DNA of 64,000 bases, from the NCBI RefSeq assembly GCF_034702125.1, contig NC_085857.1:54746998-54810997 (forward strand). Direction: 5' to 3'. This stretch comes from Engraulis encrasicolus (lineage: Eukaryota > Chordata > Actinopteri > Clupeiformes > Engraulidae). Positions within the stretch are counted from its first letter, which is position 1; each line of letters begins with the position of its first letter. This document shows, piece after piece, positions 28,313 to 59,700 of the stretch. The notes under the pieces were generated by a model. The model saw only the letters and a list, made by a program, of their open reading frames with translations. It did no database searches and was not told where the DNA came from. Position numbers and translations under genes: made by a program.

Positions 28313-28852
28313 CTAGTACTCTCAGCCCCACCCAACACCACATCCCCTCATGTGTCAGTCTGAAAACTGAAAAGGAAGGTGGCAGTCATCTTGGAAGCTT
28401 ACAAGTTGTGGACGTCTCTGCCCTTCACTTCCTTAACCTATGAGCTTTTAAATCTTACCCTGAGGATGATGCACCCCCCCCCCCCACACACACACACACA
28501 CACACACCACCACCACCACCACCACCACCACAACCCCCATTCTTGGTTTGCTACATCGAGGAGAAGATCAAAAAATGAAAGCTCCTTTCCAAGACACGTA
28601 CAGCCTCATTTTTCTGTTTTGTTGCAACACCCCACAGCCCCAGAAAGTCATTTCTTGATACACGGAATCAAAGACGAGATGAACACAGTAAAATGAAAGC
28701 TCCCTTTCCAAATGAATCATTTCTGTAGGGGCAGTGCATGACCCCAACAGGGCAGTAAAGGTGGATGCTGATTGGACCAGTGTCATCACACAGCAGCCAA
28801 TCAAATGTGTTTTTGATGGTTAGGGGGTGCCCACAGCTTGGATGTGCTATAT

Positions 28853-29095
28853 TAGGCTGGCTTTACCAGACCACATTAATTACTTTGATGCCCTGGAGCA
28901 CTTGTGAGGTGGGAGGAGTGAGCTCAGCTATGGGTTGAAGGGAGTCGACCTGATCTGACCAACCGCTGACAGTTGCCATTCATGACGTATGTTATTATGC
29001 GTTCGCTTATTGGCCGGCCACCTGGTAGCCGACTAAACCCTCCCCAGAGATGTAATTCAAAATGAATTGTCTGGCCTGTCGGGCTAAGGACATAT
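28853..29095. repeat. Dispersed repeat family B, copy 2
   Basis: Reverse-complement relative of the copy in rad23a intron 5, starting TAGGCTGGCTTTACCAGAC. Confidence 0.6.
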
Positions 29096-29582
29096 TGGTT
29101 GGACAACAGACTTTGCAGCCGTGGAGTGGATAACGACACTGAACTTGTTCTTAGTGAACACATAGACAACATGTGCCATTATGTGTCCACATCAGAAAAA
29201 ACCCCCGTAATCGACGAACAGTAACGGCACTGATTAGAACCGTTGACAGCCAATCAGGGCTGTCGGTGTTGGCGAGTGCTCCCTCAAGTGTGCTCCTGTA
29301 GTCTAAAAGATGTGCGTGATAGTGTGCCACATGACTGGCCTCTGTATGGCCAATAAGGACATCATACTAGGCAGAGTATACAGTAGCTGAATAGTGACAT
29401 CATGGATCCATTTCAAACTAGTAAATCCTGCCCTCTCCTTTTGCTCGTGACCTCACTTCCGTGGAAAAAAGAAATTAAGTTTCTCCGCTGTCTGTCTAAG
29501 CACAACAACGTTGCCCCATCCAACATCCTGATTGCGAATGAGAAAATGCACTTTGAATTGTGCTTTTGTGAGATTGAATAAA

Positions 29583-31120
29583 ACATCTATCGTCAATGCC
29601 GTCTTGCCTCGCACCACAAGGCTGCAAGGAAAAGGAGAGGACGGGAGTTACTGGATTGAGTTGGACCCTATATGTGAACGAGAAGACAGCAGGAAGTAAT
29701 GTCAACAGGAAAAGACGTAGTCATTACAGGGTCATGACCCAAGAGTTTGCGTGTTTGAAGTGAAAATGTTTACGTTTTCTCTCTGTCAGACAAGATGTGA
29801 CGAAATGTGACGTAATCGGACTTGGACTTAATTGGACATCACCGCGTCAAATCACTTGTAGGGATGTTTTTGTTTTGCGTGGTGGCGGTTTTTGGGGTCT
29901 TTTAGGACATTTTGGGACTTGGACATCAACCGCTGTTGTCCTACGCCCTGTCGTGCCATTGTACATTTGTCGTGGCTTACTTGTCAAAGGATTGGGAAAA
30001 AAGGCACTCAAGTCTACCCCAAATGTCTTCAGTTGCCATATATTAACACCATATGTAGGATCATTGATGTTTTTCACTTGCAAACTTAAGGTGGTGCAAC
30101 TATAGCTAATAGCCAAAAAATATATAAATAGCTAAAGTATATTACATACATGTACATACACTTTAGGTAATCTATGGTTTTCTATGGTTGCACCCCCCTA
30201 ACATCTGCTAGTGAAAAAAATGTCAATGGCCCGCAATCATTTTAGAGTTGTATGAACATTCTATTGCCATGACAACACCAATACAGTGTCAGACCCGAGT
30301 ACAGATGTGCAATACTGGTGTTCCGATTAATATGAGGCTTACTGCACTTTCATTGGGTGATCATCATCACTTCCTCATCACCTTGGCCGGCCAATAGGCT
30401 GCCGGCACACGTTAAGCACAGGGGCCAGTGATTGGCTCACGCATCTGTCTGTTTCCAAATGGCTGTGAATGTCATTATTATTATTATTATTGTTATTATT
30501 AGGCTTGTTTTTGATGGAGCAGTGATGCTTTTGCTATGCAGTGCGCATGCGCACTTTGCCAATTTTTATGCATTCTGGTTTAGAACTGCATGCTCCATCA
30601 AAAACGAGCCCATTATTATTAATCTCTTGAAGCACAGGGCTCTTTACTCCAATGCAATGTCTTTACATTAATGAGAAAAATGTATAAATGGTAATCTTAC
30701 GAAAATAGTAAAAAAAAAAAGAAAAAAGAAAGAGAATAGATTATTGAAAATAGAGGGGTTTTTTTTCTTCAGAAACGTGAGTTGTTGAACTGTTGTGTGC
30801 TTTAATTTCCATTTTACTTTTTTTCTTTTTCCTTTGCTGTTTCCTCTCTCTGTGTACAGTAGAGATGGGCATCCATGATGGCCTGATCTGTATAGTGTGT
30901 GTGTGTGTGTGCGTGCGCTTGTGTGCTTTTGCGCGTGTGTGCGTACGTGCGTGCGTGTGCAGGGTGTCCGCGGGGTTGTAAAAAGTATTAAAAGTTGATA
31001 AATTCAAAAGGCAAAATTTAATGGCCTTAAAAGTTGTAAATTTGCTTAAAAGGTATTATTTTTGAAAAATGAGCCATTATTTTTTCTTAGTTGAAGCATT
31101 GTGATTAAAAATTAAGAAGT
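29583..31120. other. Intergenic, no gene seen
   Basis: Only short non-homologous frames. Contains a small inverted-repeat element at 30503-30611 and GT-rich patches near 30896-30960. Confidence 0.5.
30503..30611. repeat. Small MITE
   Basis: GCTTGTTTTTGATGGAGCA and TGCTCCATCAAAAACGAGC are inverted, with ATTATTA on both sides (possible duplicated target). Loop contains GCGCATGCGC. Confidence 0.65.
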
Positions 31121-31127
31121 TAGGTGA

Positions 31128-31280
31128 GACTTTTAGCCCAAAAGGTGTTGTTTTGACTCCCGACCCGCCTGTTTGGTGGGTGGAGTAATTAACCAGTGCT
31201 CTCCCTCATTCTCCTCCATGACTGAGATACCCGGAGCATGGTACCGTCCCGCCACACTGCTTCCTTTCGGGCGTCTTTTT
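31128..31280. repeat. SINE family C, diverged copy
   Basis: Shares GACTCCCGAC, GGTGGGTGGAGTA and TTAACCAGTGCTCT with the better copy in get3 intron 1. Confidence 0.5.
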
Positions 31281-31389
31281 GCAAAAAAATGTCTTGTTAA
31301 GACTCGCAATGAAGTGCCGTGATGGTTGTAAAAATGATCTAAAGGTAGTGAAAAAAGGTATTAAATGGTAGTAAATTTGACTTCAAATT

Positions 31390-33915
<2,526 letters not shown>

Positions 33916-34289
33916 TACAGTGCCCTCCATAATTATTGGCACCCCTGGTTGAGATGTGTTAAAAGCCTTAAAATAAATTCAGTGTTTATTGCAGAAGAAT
34001 ACTGTCACACTGAAAATTTTAGGAAAATGTAGCCTTCAACTCAAATGAATTGTAGGAAAAAAAAAAAATCCCTGGCTAAAAAATAATTATTTTTCATTAA
34101 ATCACCTGTTCCACAATTATTGGCACCCTTAACAATTCCCAGGAAATAAATATAATTGAAGCATTTCTGTCATTTCTACAGTAGTTTACAAAGTTTACCA
34201 GAGTATGTAATTAGTAATTCATCACTTCCTGTTTCCCTGGGGTATAACTATAACGTGACACCGAGGCCATTTCTCTTATCCACTCTTAA

Positions 34290-37437
<3,148 letters not shown>

Positions 37438-37710
37438 GAGAAGATTAGGTGCTGTTTTGTTGGCAAAAGGGGGTTGTACAAAATATTAACAACAGGGGTG
37501 CTAATAATTGTGACACACATTATTTGATGTCAAATAATTATTTCTTTATGTGGGATTTTTTCCCCACTGAATAAATGCACTTGTATTGAAGGTTGGATTT
37601 TTCTCTTTTTTTCCATTAATGTCCCATATTATTTAGAGAAAAATAATAATAATTGGAAGCTAAAAAACACATCTCAGCCAGGGGTGCCAATAATAATGGA
37701 AGGCGCTGTA

Positions 37711-39240
37711 TGATTAGAAGTTTAGAACAGCCACTTTGTTAATCTAGATTTATTGTTAAGATGCATTTTTTCTTATCTAATTACCATTAATACATATAGG
37801 CACTATTGGTGTATGTATTGGTAGGAGCGGACGGTAATGTTCATAACAACTTTCTGAACTCCAATGTTCATAATGATAAAATTGCCCCCCTCCCTTTTTG
37901 TAATCTGGACATCATAGCCTATTGTAATTGACCAGCCTCCCCTGTTTGACAGACTGCCAGCCACCACTGTGTAGTAGTAGGATGGTAATGATAGGGGCGC
38001 TAATGTTCAAAACAATTTTACTGACAGTAGTTAGTTAAATAACCCATAACATCAGGCTGTACATAGATTAACAGTTTAATATAGGTCTGTGGATGTACGG
38101 CCCTGCAGGTTATAATGCCATCTGCTGGGCGGGGAGTGCACTATACCACACATTCCTCTTTCTGTAGAATGAATTCTGTGTTGTAAAGTAGCCTATTAGC
38201 ACCATCTTGTGGCGTGCCTTTATACTGCAGCTCTGATACTTCTCAAGTTGGGGTGGCTATACCATCAGTGTAGGGATGTTTCATCTCTTTGCGCAGCGCC
38301 TATGTTATAACCTCACCAAAATTGTAATCCGTGAAGTCACTCGTTTTCTGGCAGGGACTCGCTTTTTGGCACGACACCGGACAAGAAGACTTAGCCAAAT
38401 GCCTGATAGCACTATAGTTCAAAAATTGTGAAGAATTAACGGCATATTCACTATTTAAACGCCATGTCTTCTGAACTTGAAACGTGGCGGAACAATTGCA
38501 CACATGGTCCCAGGGTGAAACACTGATAGGGCCCCCATACGGCCTGTCATGGTCAAAATAGAGTCCCCAACAACAATACAGGAGGGCCCTGGGCCCAGGG
38601 GCAAATGCCCTGCTTGCCCCGCCTGTAGATCCGGCCCCGGTGCAATGATATTAACAACAAATGAAACAAGGCGATTTCCAAGGATTTCCAAGTAGCCTAT
38701 AGGCTACTCTCAAGCTGGCATAACAATCAACGAATGCAGCAAGTCCTGCAACGGTTGCGCAATGAAATGAAATAATGGAACTGGTTGCTGTATCCGTAAT
38801 TTCCAGGAATACAATACGAAGGGAAGTAGGCAACTATGTCGCAATTCAAGTACTTTTTCCAAATGGTAATATCTGAGTATTTGTGTCAGATTTGATGCTT
38901 ATATCATAATTTGAACAATTATTTTCAGTTTCTGCTGCAGTATTCCTGCAGTGGCCATCATGGAAAATGGGAGGAGACTGTGAATTTCAAATGGCCCATG
39001 TTTACAAAAGGTGGTGGATCATTATTTGGACCATTATTTTAGTTGGCTTGTCTCTTGCCGTATCTCACAGGTCTTTGTGGTGGACATCTGGGGAAATGGG
39101 GAAGCCATCTTGAGTTTCAAATGGCACACTTGCTATTTTAAGAGGGTATGTCTGAGGTATGCCACGCTTGATGCTTGTATCACTGCTTGAAAATTGTTTC
39201 AGTTGCCTATTTAGGCTGTTTAGTGGCATTTTAAATACTT
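37711..39240. other. Intergenic, no gene seen
   Basis: Several short frames without homology. AT-rich to about 38300, then mixed sequence. Confidence 0.5.
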
Positions 39241-39603
39241 AAAGGGACACTGTGCAGGAAATGGTCAAAAAAGGTACTGCAACTATGCTGCTAATTGAAA
39301 CTAGGCTCCCTATTGCCAAATTTGATCTTTACATGAAAGTTTACTAAGTAATAAACAAATATTTTCTAGTATGGTCCAATTACAGTCATTTTTGCAGCTA
39401 AAAATGGCTGTTTTAGGAAATTCAAAATGGCGGACCATGGAGAAGATCCCCCTTTTCATGTATGAAAAGTGCAATTTTTCCAGTCATAATGAATACTTAG
39501 AATTTGATGGTGATGGTAAGTATTCATGAAAAAGGTAACATTAGTGAGTGGGCTGCTTGAATTCTGGAAATAAGCAACTAAAAATCTCACACAGTGTCCC
39601 TTT
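39241..39603. mobile_element. MITE with AAAGGGACACTGTG ends
   Basis: AAAGGGACACTGTG at the left and CACAGTGTCCCTTT at the right. A reversed relative lies at 39694-40037, and a fragment at 60010-60125 shares GCAACTA-GCTGCT and TTGCCTATTGCCAAATTTGA. Confidence 0.7.
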
Positions 39604-39693
39604 AATTGTGACAGAATCAGTTTTTCATTGTTTACCTCAATAAAATTCAAGTTGACATAACTATACAGTAGAATGTAAATTGTAATGTAAATG

Positions 39694-40037
39694 TTTAACA
39701 GTGCACTGTGTAATATTTGTAGTTGTTTATTCATGCTAAAAAATGTTTTTCATTGAATACCTACTACCACCAATTCTAAGTATTCGTTATGACTGGGAAA
39801 TTTGCACTTTTCATAGGCCTACATGAAAATATCTTCTCCATTTTCTGCCATTAGAGATTTAGACAAATAGACATTTTAGTTACAAAGCTTACTTTGGTCA
39901 TAGTACTAGTAAATATTATTGAATTATTTAGTAAATATTCATGAAAATATCAAATCTGACAGTAGACAGCACAGTTTCAATGAGCAGCATAGTTGCAATA
40001 CACACTCTGACCACCATCCTACACAGTGCACCTTTAA
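39694..40037. mobile_element. Reversed, diverged copy of the same MITE
   Basis: ACAGTGCACTGTGTAA at the left and ACACAGTGCACCTTTAAA at the right, with GAAAATATCTTCTCCATTTT in opposite orientation to the 39241 copy. Confidence 0.55.
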
Positions 40038-40673
40038 AAATAAATTCTACAAAATAATGCCTCCTACAGCAATGGAAGACTCTAGCATTCCAAATGTACA
40101 GAACACTATCACATTTCATAGTTCTAACGAAAAGATATTAAAAACACAATATCCTAAAATAATTAAACAGAAGCTGCAGTGGGATTAAAACCAATTTATT
40201 TTACATTTTTTTCCATCTCTAACAGGCTCACACACTATTACCAGTCAATTAATGCACTTATATGAGGCTAACATTTTGTAGTGTGGGTGTCAGAAATGTA
40301 TAGGCTACAACATCCAAAACTACAGTGAAATGCCTTCACACGACATTAGCAGGATACAGTGAACAGATTACGTATTAATAAAAGATAGGGGGGAAGATCT
40401 CTCTTTGTAACAGCTCAAAAGAACTGCATGGTTATGAGAAGAATTTGTAGGCCCATCAATATTTTGCAATTCATGTTCATTATACCCATAGATCTGTATA
40501 ACGTGTGGTTAAGCACTTGATGTCAATTGAAAAAAAATAAAATAAAAAAAAGTTGGTTTGAAAGGGTAGGGGTAATGGAAAGGGTAGGGGTAATGGTTTT
40601 TTTTTTCTTTTCTTTTTCTTTCTTTTTTTTTTTTTAAGAGTAAAATTGGGCCGATGATTCTTGGCCTTGGAGG

Positions 40674-44030
<3,357 letters not shown>

Positions 44031-44099
44031 TATGTTAGCCCAGATGATACATAAACAACAAAGGGATATTCTTTGATGTGACTTTCATCTATCTTCTTC

Positions 44100-45880
44100 A
44101 GTGTGATAATGTTTGATTTTGGTACAAGGGGATAGAAGGCTGGTGACATAGGCCTATTTGAACTATGACATACGACTACCTATTGTGACATCATCAGTCA
44201 TGTTTATCATGGCGCCTGTCATCCTGATAACAGAGACCATTGACGTCTTTATATGCTACAATAGTTAGATGGTCCAGTCAATAGCTATATTTTGCGATAG
44301 GCTGGTTGGATGAGACGTACTGGCATTTAGGCCTACGCGTCAGAAACGGGAGGAAGTCTATAGGCTGACATAGGCCTAGCCTATATCCTCTTTGAAAAAC
44401 AACAACACAAAAAACATGTATTTTATTTATCATTGCGTCTCACTGCGCCTCACTTAGGCAAGCGGATCTGACACTTTCTTATGAATTTGGATAGGCTTCT
44501 TCCAGAGATCGACGGGGTAGATCGAGCCCATAGCATCATTTGTGCCCAAATACAACCGACCCCCGACACAATTAGGCTAACATCCCAATAATTTCATGCT
44601 CATGAATGATACCCTACAAATGCACGTCATTCAGTTTTGCAGTGGAACTAGGGACAGCGAATAAAACGCGAATGGAAAAACAATCAAAGCTGAATTGAGA
44701 AGTGAAGCAGCGTGTCGCTGTCGCTGTCCTCAGATTAGTGCTGAAACTGTCTGAAACGGAGAGTTCAAACGTTTTTAGACCTATAGTCTCTAAGTTTGCA
44801 CAAAAGCTGAAATATAATTTGTTGCGTGCCGAAAATGAATGGTCTCACGACGCAAATAACCTTTCAAATCCACTGCCATCATATCTGAAATATGTAGCAC
44901 GACAAACGGGATGTGGATTTAGATTGACTCGCTCCATTTACTCCCATTCAAAATTGTTAGAGCTATAGCCCCACGAATGCCTTAAATTTTAAATATAATA
45001 TACAGTAATGGTTTGAGTAACTTGCCCAACACTTGTCAATAGGCCCTAGGGCCTATGTGTGACAAGGGAAAAAAATGTAGGCCTAAGCAAAGGCTGTTGT
45101 ACCAGTGAACAAGTTTTATAGATCATGCAAATGTTGGATCATGACAGGCTTATTAAGTGCCAAAGGCTACTTATTACAAACACGCCCACTGCTAAAATTA
45201 ACACCAAAACAAACTTAAAGTCAATCACTCATCTGTGAAACCAGTCATCAGTCCAGATGTGGATATTTCACCTGTAGCGAAGGTGTAGGGGAATTAAAAT
45301 GAAATGACAGCATGTTCAACAGTTATTCTGCAGGACGTGTCCACTCATGCAGGTTTTATGTCATTATAATGTAATTAAACCAACAATATGATAAACATTC
45401 CCAATACATAAACATTCCCATTAGTGAATAGCTGCATAACCATTCTATTGCATAACTGCTTAACTGCTACCGGCATTATCATTTATTTTTTTTATTTTTT
45501 TTTAATCTCTCAGTGGGACCCTGACTCATATATCTAGACTATTGTCGTGAAAAGGGGCGCACAGAAAAATCGAGCATGGCACAACTCATGATGTAATGGG
45601 CCTTGGCCGGAATCTACGGGAGGCTTTAGGAGATGGGAGGCTTTGGTAAAGTTTTGGAATCAGTGCTGTAGGCCATTCTTCCCATTCAGAGGACACAGTA
45701 TTTTGTTTGTAACATGACACAAAAAATGCTACCAGACAAGCTCTGATCTGATGCAAGATTGTTTATTTTCATGTACACATCTGATGGGTGTAGTAGTCCC
45801 CATAACATAATGATCATCTGTGACTAACAAAAACATCAAAACGGGGGTAAAGCAATCTAAAATGGCAAAGGCATTTAAGA
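44100..45880. other. Intergenic between get3 3' flank and the unknown gene's 5' end
   Basis: No coding exon supported. An 88-codon plus-strand frame at 44702-44968 has no homology I recognise. TAGGCCTA words are frequent here. An imperfect palindrome ATAGGCCCTAGGGCCTAT lies near 45039. Confidence 0.4.
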
Positions 45881-45889
45881 CAAATATAA

Positions 45890-46058
<169 letters not shown>

Positions 46059-46353
46059 AAGTTGGTTTTAACTGTAACTTGTATTTCTGCCCAAGGAGGG
46101 AGGCAGGCTAAAATTTCAGCTGCCAATGGGAGGGACTCTGTCACCTGACGTCCACCAATATATGTCACCCACGTGGCCTTTGATTGGTTAATTGGGGTTT
46201 GAGATACATTCACCCTGGATGGACCAGCAGGGCCAACACCAGGAGCCAGACTTTACACGCCCACACAAGAGTCAGACAGACAGACAGACAGAAAAACAAA
46301 CAATTCTGGTCATAGTTTAGGAATTTAGGAAAGGTTTTGCAATTGTTTAAATG

Positions 46354-46359
46354 TTTATT
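46354..46359 (-). terminator. Candidate get3 poly(A) signal
   Basis: An AATAAA on the minus strand, roughly 650 bases past the get3 TGA. The intervening 3' flank contains (GA)n and (GT)n runs and copies of the last-exon end. Confidence 0.3.
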
Positions 46360-46571
46360 TTAAATTTTGCTCTTTTTCTTCTGCCTTCTTTTCGTTCTTT
46401 ACATGACAACAGTATGCATTTCACACACTCTTCAAGTCTTCTCATGAGAACACACTTCTGTACACACACACATTACATACTGTACTGCTCTGCTCTGCAC
46501 ACAACAATGCATAGGGCAGGGGTAACTAAGAGGAAGATAGAGAGAGGGAGGGAGGAGAGAAAGAATGATGA

Positions 46572-46576
<5 letters not shown>

Positions 46577-46637
<61 letters not shown>
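46577..46637. repeat. (GA)n microsatellite
   Basis: Lies in the get3 3' flank. Confidence 0.95.
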
Positions 46638-46639
<2 letters not shown>

Positions 46640-46827
46640 TCTAACGGGTGATGTGGGCTGTTGGTGATTATTGTCCAGTGGTTGCTGAGGGCTGCTATGG
46701 GTGTTGTGTTGTGTTTATCGTGTGTTGTGTGTCTCCATTGTGCATTGGGCAGGAGAGAGGCCACAGCGCCCCTTCAGGCCTGGAGTAGCGGTGCAGCGTG
46801 TAACTGCTACCTGCTGTGCATGTGTGT

Positions 46828-46868
46828 TCACTTCCTGGGAGGGTTGCAGAGCTCCAGTGGCTGGCTGG

Positions 46869-46940
<72 letters not shown>

Positions 46941-46996
46941 TGTGTTCATTGCTTCGGAGGGATGTAGGGTTTCAGGAGCTGGTTGGAGAAGGTGTG
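46828..46996 (-). pseudogene. Two degraded copies of the get3 exon 7 end
   Basis: Plus-strand CACTTCTTGGG-GGGTTGAAGGGTTCCAGGAG of the real exon reappears as CATTGCTTCGGAGGGATGTA-type sequence at 46946-46996 and CACTTCCTGGGAGGGTTGCA at 46828-46876, each followed by GG-TGGAG and then a (GT)n run. Confidence 0.85.
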
Positions 46997-47007
46997 TGTG
47001 TGTGTGG

Positions 47008-55398
<8,391 letters not shown>

Positions 55399-55950
55399 CT
55401 TGGGTGCTAGTCATCCGGAATGTACCATTTTCGAACCACCAGTGTCAACATTTTAATGAATGGGCTGAGACGCCATTTTGGCTCAACAGGAGATCCCCCG
55501 TCTTTAACACGAAAGGCAGTTTTGAGCCGGAATGGCGTTGGAGCCAGATGTAGTGGCACGTACAACTCAGGAAAGGGATCATACCAACTGTTGAGATGGA
55601 ATATTCCAGAAAAAAGCAGGGGTAGTGGTCATATTTTTTTATATAATGTCTTAAAATTATTACATATGGGTCAACGAAAAAGACAAAAACAAATCGTGGT
55701 TAGCTAAGGCAAGGGGGACCGCTGAAGTTGATACGGGCTTAATGCACCAAAACTGCTTTGGCTACTGCAAACCAGAACTGGCTGGGCCTGCGCTTAGGCC
55801 TAAAGCCACTTTAGAATATGATGACCAGTGTTAAAATTAAGTCAGATTGGGGCAAATCCAAAAGCGATACAAACACTGCAGTGCATCCTTGTTTCCTGTC
55901 TTCTATTGCAAATAGAAGTAATTTAATCCAAGCAGGTGGAAGACGTCTTT

Positions 55951-56393
55951 GGGGCGGTTACATTCCAACATACCGTCATTCCGACAAACACCGCCTTTCC
56001 GACATACCGCCATTCCGACACTTTTTCATACCGCGCGCCATACCGAGACCAAGTCGCTTTTAGGGGAGTGAGAATACACCGTCGGCATGTCCGGAGCTGT
56101 CCACACACGTGGTGCTGAAATCTGCGTAAATTGTGCTCACTGTTCCCTACCGCCATACCGAGATCAAGTTGCTTTTAGGGCAGCGAGCAATACAGCATAC
56201 ACCTGCGGCATGTCCGGAGCTCTCCACGCATGTAGTGCTGAAATCGGCGTAAATCGTGCTCCAACGGAAGGAGTCCAAGATGTGGGGTGGGGGTGTCGGA
56301 ATGGAGGGACGTTTCATGGGGAAAAAAATACTGCCATTCCGACAATTGAACGTCAATGTCGGAATGGCGGTATGTCGGAATGGCGGTTGCCCC
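55951..56393. mobile_element. Inverted-repeat element with CATTCCGACATACCG ends
   Basis: Both ends are built from tandem CATTCCGACA/TACCGCC units in inverted orientation and close with GGGGC/GCCCC. Inside, two direct copies of about 115 bases (56031-56140 and 56150-56265) share GGCATGTCCGGAGCT and GTGCTGAAATC-GCGTAAAT. Confidence 0.75.
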
Positions 56394-56395
56394 TA

Positions 56396-56646
56396 GCCTG
56401 ATAAACCAGACTAAATGTGGATGTCTAATTCAGTCTGGCCTCGATGCATAATACATCCGAAGATTGTTGATGAGAACAACCTTCCCTCAAAACCCTGCCC
56501 GCTTTGATTCAAAATACATCTTTGCGTTGTAATTGGTTTGCCAGATTCATGGCATTCTGGCTTCATTGAATCATTATGCGAGGCCAGACCCACCCGTAGA
56601 CAAAACATTTTGCCGTCCAGCGGGTGGCGCTGGTTCACCAGGCTAG
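56396..56646. repeat. MITE abutting the previous element
   Basis: TAGCCTGATAAACCAGACT at the left and GGTTCACCAGGCTA at the right, with GGCCTCG-TGCATAATA and TTATGCGAGGCC inside. Confidence 0.6.
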
Positions 56647-56720
56647 GTTGCCCCCCCTTTGGGACGAGGAGAGAGGGTCAGTAGAGTGACTTTTGGGGAA
56701 GACCTTAGTAGAGTATTCCA

Positions 56721-59700
56721 TAGTCAAGTTCATTATGTATTTTTGCTGGATTTTTATGGGGATTTGGAAAACTATACATTTTTGAAAAGTAGATAGTATA
56801 AGCAATCAGAAAAACAATGTTTCCATTTGCACAGGTGGCGGCCATCTTGGATTTTTCAAAATGGCGTCCGAAAAACCTATATTTTGTCATTTCTCAGCTT
56901 CTGAATAAGTTAGAACATTGATTTTAACTGCTTAACCAACATTTTCAGGGTCACTGAATCTAATGGTGTTAGTTTTATTGTTGTCAGACATTTTGTTACC
57001 ACACCAATTTATTTGAACTATTGATTTATAGTATTTATGAGTAAAACATCCCAGCTTGAATGTGCAAAACTGGTACAGTTTACATGTCCACCATTTTGGT
57101 GTACATTTACAGGCTTGCCTGTGCAAATCTCACAGCTACATTGTATCCAGTATACAGGAGCAGCGCCACATAGTGAATGTTTTGAGTGTCAACAGGTGTT
57201 CAATTTTTTCATTTGGGGGAATCCTTCAGCATGCATGCATTTTCTGTATGATAATACTGGAAACTGACTGCAAGACAGAGTGACAAATCAATTGGTGTTA
57301 TTAATATTATTAATGCACATACGAGCATGTCATTAACTGGTGTTGGTGAGTGCGCTTTAGTGTAACAGTGAGGGTTCTGTTTGCTGTTTGTTCTGGTTAT
57401 ATTCATGGGTGAAGAACATCGAGGTGAACAAGAGACATGTCAAGCCCATGAGCTCATTAACTGCAAGCTGTGTATTCTATGCCAGTCTGATGATGCCAAG
57501 ACAGTGGTTCTGGTCCAGAATCCAAGATTAGACACTAATGGACATGTACGAGAAGTAGTTCAAGAGAGGGTCAGTCTGAGTGATTGGGACCATGTTAAAT
57601 CCAAAGACGACTGCAGAACTGCACAGCTGAGACACCAGGGACACAGAAAGCAGTCTAGCATCTCTCCTGTCACTCAGGTGCAACCAACAAGGTTCAAATA
57701 CAGCATGCAAGCAACCAACATGCACATCATTTCTACAGGACGGTGCACAGCCAATAAGCGTGGTAAGAAGAGAGGATGAACAGAAATGGATGACCCAGGC
57801 CCCTCAACATCTAATTCTTCTCCACTCCACTCGTCAAGAAACAAAGCTCCATCTGCCAAAAGGCCGATGGTGAACTACTTTATCTGGTCAGAACTGCAAA
57901 TGCCGGAAAATCTCCAAAGGCTGCTTTTGAACAGTCCCAGAATCTCACACTGACTGAACACCCGCATCTCAGCAGATGATGCACATGCAATTGATGTATG
58001 ATATCACAAAGATTGTGGGACAAAACATGTGTCATGTACGGCGAGACTCAGGCCTGACAGAAATACAACTCTCAAAGAAGCCTTGACATTAACATGTCTG
58101 CTTGAGCTGATCAACCGTATTGATGTGGAAACACAAAACAAAGCATGGACATCATTGAAAAAAATGTATGTCAACATGCTTGATTCAGAAACCTTGGAGA
58201 ATCATGAACTTGCATTCAGTAGAAAGTGGCCGAAAGAGAGACACACCCTTGCTAGTCTGTACAATTCAGCTGGGACATCATTGATGTTGCTGGATACTTG
58301 TATGGCATCTGTTCCCTGGACTGTCTTGGTGAAGGTTGCAATGTTTGTCCTTGTCACCTGTGCTGCTTTGTAAATTGCTTTCATGTTATCATATTCATCA
58401 GTTGTCATTGCAGCATGAACCATGTCTTCTTTCCATGCTTCTGGATAGTAGGGACTTCTTTAGGTCATCTAGAACAGACAGATTTCAGTTATGGCAAGAC
58501 TGTGAGGATTCTCTTTTTCAGCCACTTCCTACTGAATGCAATCTTTGTGATATTGGACAGCAATTGAATGTGCATCATCTGCTGAGATGCTGGTGGTCAT
58601 TCTTGTTTTCAGGGTGGGATTCTGGGACTTTACAGCAGCCTTTAGAGCTTTACTGCCATTTGCAGTTTTGACCTGATAAAGCAGTTCACTATCGTGGTGC
58701 CACTAAGCATGGTTTCTTATCGAGTGGACTCGTACGAAATCTTGTGGATAGTGGAGAAGAATCAGATGCTGAGGTGCCTGGGTCAGTCATTTTTCAGTCA
58801 TTTTTCGAGACTTGGTCTGACCAAGTCCATAACAATTAACATTTCCCAAACGGCATGGTTGATCTGCCTCCTTAGGTTTGCTACTGGTTGACTGTTGTCC
58901 GACCAAGTGAGTGGAGTTCCCGATTTTTTTGAGATCAGAAACAATATTTACATTTCTCTTGGCCTGCCTAGAAGCAGTGCAGAAGGTGCTGCATCACTGG
59001 GAGGTTGTGGCCTGTCTAGTGCAGTTCTGCAGTCGTCTTTTGATTTTAACATAGCCGCCATCACTCAGACTGGCCCCCTCTTGAACTACTTCCAGTACAT
59101 GTCCATCGACGTCTAATCTTGGATTCTGGACCAGAACCACCTTTTGGCATCATCAGACTGGCATAAAACACACAGCTTCCAGTTAATGAGCTCATAATGC
59201 TTGATAATGCCTCTTGTTCACCTCGATGCTCTTCACCCATGATTATAACCAGAACAAACAGCAAACAGAACCCTCACCGTTACACTCCACCACCATCACC
59301 AACACCAGTTAATGACAGTATGTGCATTAACAATATTAATAACACCAATTTATTACTTGATTTGTAACTGTGTCTTGCAGTCAGTTTCCAGATCATCATA
59401 CAGAAAATACATGCATGCTGAAGGAAGGCAAAAGGCAAAAAATTAACGCCTGTTGACATTCAATATATTCACTACATGGCACTGCTCCTGTTTACTGGAT
59501 TACAATGTAGCTGGTATGAGCTTTGCACAAGCAAGCCTGGATATATACAGCACAATGCTGGACACGTAAACTGTTTTGCACATTCTAGCTGGGATTTGTA
59601 TGGTGGGCTTGACAGACATGCATCTACTTGTAGATACTATACAGTAAATCACCAGTTCAAATAAATTAGCATGGTAACAAACTGTCTGAGAACATTAAAA

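Larger units (their letters stand above)
27178..29582 (+). other. RNF11-like 3' flank / probable 3' UTR
   Basis: No coding exon is supported after the TGA. The stretch begins with tandem copies of the last-exon tail, then a C/A-rich region, a dispersed repeat (28091-28312), a short (CA)n(CCA)n tract near 28490-28530 and a second dispersed repeat (28853-29095). The first good AATAAA on the plus strand that I noted is at 29577-29582, a candidate poly(A) signal. Where the real transcript ends cannot be told from sequence. Confidence 0.4.

Noticed and set aside
28560..28730. Direct repetition of TGAAAGCTCC-TTTCCAA at 28576 and 28695
   Set aside because: Short (about 20 bases) and isolated; not enough to call a functional or mobile unit.
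44702..44968. 88-codon plus-strand frame
   Set aside because: Reasonable composition, but no homology, no splice sites and no neighbours on that strand. Left out.
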